A DNA stretch of 64,000 nt from Rhizobium herbae. GTDB lineage: Bacteria > Pseudomonadota > Alphaproteobacteria > Rhizobiales > Rhizobiaceae. Positions within the stretch are counted from its first letter, which is position 1, and every line of letters begins with the position of its first letter. The notes beneath the pieces were generated by a model. It was not told the DNA's origin, did not search any database, and saw only the letters and a list, made by a program, of their open reading frames with translations. Location of the stretch: contig NZ_JAGGJV010000012.1 in the NCBI RefSeq assembly GCF_017873135.1, positions 62,001 to 126,000 on the forward strand, read 5' to 3'. Both the position numbers and the translations under genes were made by a program. Below, piece after piece: positions 61,629 through 64,000 of this stretch.

Positions 61629-62858
61629 ATGAGTCTTTACGGAATGATGAGAACCGGCGGTTCCGGCATGAACGCTCAGGCAAACCGCCTGGGCACGGTC
61701 GCCGAAAACATCGCCAACGCCAGCACAACCGGCTACAAGCGGGCATCGACGGAATTTTCTTCCCTGATCCTGCCGAGCAGCAACGGTTCGTACAATTCGG
61801 GCGGTGTCGAAACGAAAGTTCGCTACAGCATTTCCGAGCAGGGCGCGACCACCTACACCACGTCGAGCACCGATCTTGCCATCAACGGCGGCGGTTTTTT
61901 CATTGTCTCCGGTGCAAACGGCTCCAACTTCCTCACCCGCGCCGGTGCCTTCGTTCCGGATGCCGATGGCAATCTGGTTAATTCCGCCGGCTACAGCCTG
62001 ATGGGCTACGAATACGAAGAAGGCGTCGACCCGACGGTTGTCGTCAACGGCTTCGATGGCTTGACGAAGGTCAACCTTGCCTCCGACGGTCTGGTTGCCA
62101 AGGGGTCCACGACCGGAACCATGGGTGCAAACCTGAATTCGGCGGATGCCATCGGCACCGAATCCTCGACATCGCTCAGCGTCTTCGACAGCCAGGGCAA
62201 CTCGCGTCTTCTCGATTTTGTCTACAGCAAGACTGGTGCGAACGCATGGAGCGTAGAAGTGCGTGATCGTACCTCCTACAGCGCCGGTCCGCCGGCCGTA
62301 GGTGTCTTGGGTACCAAGGCACTGGCCTTCAACTCAGACGGCGAATTGACGACCACCCCGTCAACCTTGACAACGACCGCGATGGTCGGTCTTCCAGGCA
62401 CCGGCGCAGATCTCAGCGCCCTGACGATCGATCTCGCCAAGACCACGCAGCTCGGCTACAAGTTCAATCCGGACGGTGGTACCATCGACGGCAATGCGCC
62501 GAGCAAGGTGGCCGGCTACCAGATCGACGACGAAGGTATCGTCTTCGTCAAGTATGAAAACGGCGATCTCGATCCGCGCTATCGCGTCGCGCTTGCCAGC
62601 GTCCAGAGCCCGGACAATCTCGTTCCGCAATCGGGCAACGTCTATTCGCAGGGTGTGGATTCAGGCGTCATCGTCACCGGTTTTGCCGGCTCCGGCGATT
62701 TCGGCAGCATCCAGTCCGGCGCACTCGAAGGCTCCAACGTCGATATCGCCAACGAACTGACGGCGATGATCGAATCCCAGCGCAGCTACACCGCAAATTC
62801 GAAGGTCTTCCAGACAGGCGCCGACCTGCTGGACGTTCTTGTGAACCTGAAGCGGTAA
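61629..62858 (+). CDS. flgE: Flagellar hook protein FlgE
   Basis: A 409-residue hook subunit. N-terminal rod/hook motif MNAQANRLGTVAENIANAST; central GGGFFIVSGANGSNFLTRAG and a hook-specific beta region; C-terminal SNVDIANELTAMIESQRSYT and FQTGADLLDVLVNLKR. It is exported before the FlhB/FliK switch and makes the universal joint. GAGGATCGG precedes the ATG. flgK follows after 20 bases, probably in the same operon. Confidence 0.95.
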   Translation: MSLYGMMRTGGSGMNAQANRLGTVAENIANASTTGYKRASTEFSSLILPSSNGSYNSGGVETKVRYSISEQGATTYTTSSTDLAINGGGFFIVSGANGSNFLTRAGAFVPDADGNLVNSAGYSLMGYEYEEGVDPTVVVNGFDGLTKVNLASDGLVAKGSTTGTMGANLNSADAIGTESSTSLSVFDSQGNSRLLDFVYSKTGANAWSVEVRDRTSYSAGPPAVGVLGTKALAFNSDGELTTTPSTLTTTAMVGLPGTGADLSALTIDLAKTTQLGYKFNPDGGTIDGNAPSKVAGYQIDDEGIVFVKYENGDLDPRYRVALASVQSPDNLVPQSGNVYSQGVDSGVIVTGFAGSGDFGSIQSGALEGSNVDIANELTAMIESQRSYTANSKVFQTGADLLDVLVNLKR

Positions 62859-62878
62859 TTGAAAGTACAGGCTGAGTC

Positions 62879-64000
62879 ATGTCTCTGTCATCTGCGATAA
62901 ACACCGCAAATTCGATCTTCAGCAACACGGCGCAGCAGACCGCGATCGTGTCGAAGAATATCGCGAATGCCAGCAACTCGGATTATTCGCGCCGGCTGGC
63001 GATGCTCGGTACCAGCGGCAATGGAGCGCAGGTCGTTTCCATCCAGCGGGCGCAGAATGACGCATTGCTCAAGCAGAACATGGTCAGCATCTCGCAGGCC
63101 TCCGCTCAAGGTACGCTTTTTGCGGGCCTGGAGACCTTGAAATCCGCGCTCGGCGGCAACGACTACGAAACGGCGCCATCCACCTATCTGGCGTCGTTTC
63201 GTGACAGCTTGCAGACTTTCGCCTCGACGCCCGGCAACACGACGGTCGCGGCAACGCTGGTGCAGGATGCCACCGATCTGGCGAACTCGCTCAACAAGAC
63301 CTCGACCTCCGTCCAGGACATGCGCCTGGAAGCCGACAAGGAGATTGCAAGTTCCGTCGATAAGCTCAACGGCTTGCTGGCGGATTTTGAAAAGGCCAAC
63401 AACGGCGTCCTGAGTGCAACGGCGTCAGGTGCAGACGCCAGCGATGCGCTCGATCAGCGCGACAAGCTGCTGCGCCAGATTTCCGAGATCGTCGGCATCT
63501 CGACGGTGACGCGGTCGAACAACGATACGGTCATCTATACGTCCGATGGCACGGTCCTTTTTGAAAACACGCCCCGCAAGGTGACCTTCCAAGCCACCTC
63601 GGGCTTTGGTGCGACGACGACCGGGCAGAAGGTCTATATCGACGGAGTTCCCGTCGCCGCCGGGGCTGGGGGGAATACCTCCGGAGAGGGAAAGCTCTCG
63701 ACGCTGCTGCAATTGCGCGATGAGATCGCGCCGAAATACCAGTCGCAGCTGGATGAGGTTGCGCGCGGTCTGGTCGAGCTCTTCAAGGAACAGAGCGGCG
63801 CCACCACTTTGCCGGGGCTCTTCACCTGGACGCCGGCGGTTCCGCCTGCAACCGTGCCACCCGCAGGGACAACCGTGCCCGGCATCGCCGCCACGCTGAA
63901 GGTCAATCCGCTGGCGCTGTCGAACCCGCTGCTTGTTCGCGACGGCGGCTTCAACGGCGCTGCCTATGTTCAGAATACAACAGGAAGCTCAGGTTACTCG
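62879..64000 (+). CDS. flgK: Hook-filament junction protein FlgK (C-terminus outside window)
   Basis: The first 374 codons of a gene running past the window edge. N-terminal motif MSLSSAINTANSIFSNTAQQ and IVSKNIANASNSDYSRRLAM, with the FlgK segment ASDALDQRDKLLRQISEIVG around residue 190. FlgK (HAP1) joins hook and filament. Its place right after flgE is the rhizobial order, normally followed by flgL, flaF and flbT. Confidence 0.93.
   Translation, partial: MSLSSAINTANSIFSNTAQQTAIVSKNIANASNSDYSRRLAMLGTSGNGAQVVSIQRAQNDALLKQNMVSISQASAQGTLFAGLETLKSALGGNDYETAPSTYLASFRDSLQTFASTPGNTTVAATLVQDATDLANSLNKTSTSVQDMRLEADKEIASSVDKLNGLLADFEKANNGVLSATASGADASDALDQRDKLLRQISEIVGISTVTRSNNDTVIYTSDGTVLFENTPRKVTFQATSGFGATTTGQKVYIDGVPVAAGAGGNTSGEGKLSTLLQLRDEIAPKYQSQLDEVARGLVELFKEQSGATTLPGLFTWTPAVPPATVPPAGTTVPGIAATLKVNPLALSNPLLVRDGGFNGAAYVQNTTGSSGYS

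Noticed and set aside
1-64000. Search for tRNA, rRNA, CRISPR arrays, insertion sequences and prophage genes
   Set aside because: No cloverleaf with CCA-type ends, no regularly spaced repeats, no transposase or integrase motif was seen. The only dispersed repeat is the RIME-like element at 16161.

Overview
The window looks like the chromosome of a member of the Rhizobiaceae (Rhizobium, Neorhizobium or Agrobacterium group). Four things point there: the succinoglycan genes exoU-exoX-exoY-exoF-exoQ; eukaryote-type glutamine synthetase II (glnII) facing the small gene gstI; the rhizobial rhamnose locus rhaDI / rhaRSTPQUK; and a flagellar-chemotaxis cluster with rhizobial genes (icpA, cheS, cheT, visN, visR, motC, motE, rem). 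Coding sequence is GC-rich, with A+T-rich control regions. I see no transposase, prophage, CRISPR array, rRNA or tRNA.

Layout. 1-5061 holds exopolysaccharide genes: exoU (cut by the window edge) and exoX on minus, then exoY, exoF and exoQ on plus, across an 840-base control region rich in repeats. 5071-10405 holds housekeeping and stress genes: a class III nucleotide cyclase, glnII with a sigma-54 promoter and a leader hairpin, gstI, a DUF930 protein, a YbaK-type tRNA-editing protein, a GlsB/YeaQ membrane protein and tiny reading frames. 10618-21546 is L-rhamnose catabolism: rhaI and rhaD on minus, then the DeoR-type regulator rhaR, the ABC importer rhaSTPQ, mutarotase rhaU and kinase rhaK on plus. 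A RIME-like repeat lies between rhaS and rhaT.

22332-64000 is one motility block. The che operon (icpA cheS cheY1 cheA cheW cheR cheB cheY2 cheD cheT) is followed by fliF and the master regulators visN and visR. On minus lie motA-fliM-fliN-fliG, and flhB with an unknown gene. On plus follow a DUF1217 gene, flgF, fliI, a membrane protein, flgB-flgC-fliE-flgG-flgA-flgI-motE-flgH-fliL-fliP, three tandem flagellins, a FliH-like gene with motB-motC-fliK and a lytic transglycosylase, the regulator rem, flgE, and the start of flgK.

The products form a complete chemotactic motor: receptor and kinase, two CheY proteins, switch (FliG/M/N), stator (MotA/B with MotC and MotE), basal body, hook and filament. 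VisN/VisR and then Rem are the expected control cascade. The main observations from the raw sequence are these: (i) a promoter-like motif, TTCRCGCAAG-N10-TAGKYT, with invariant spacing at six motor and basal-body promoters; (ii) a different shared element, GCATGA-N15-17 then a CCGG hairpin and WATG, upstream of all three flagellins and icpA; (iii) TTAA-N7-TTAA (CtrA-type) sites upstream of rem and flaC; (iv) candidates for parts the cluster seems to lack, namely a FliH-like protein before motB and a CheZ-like DxxxQ motif in CheT.
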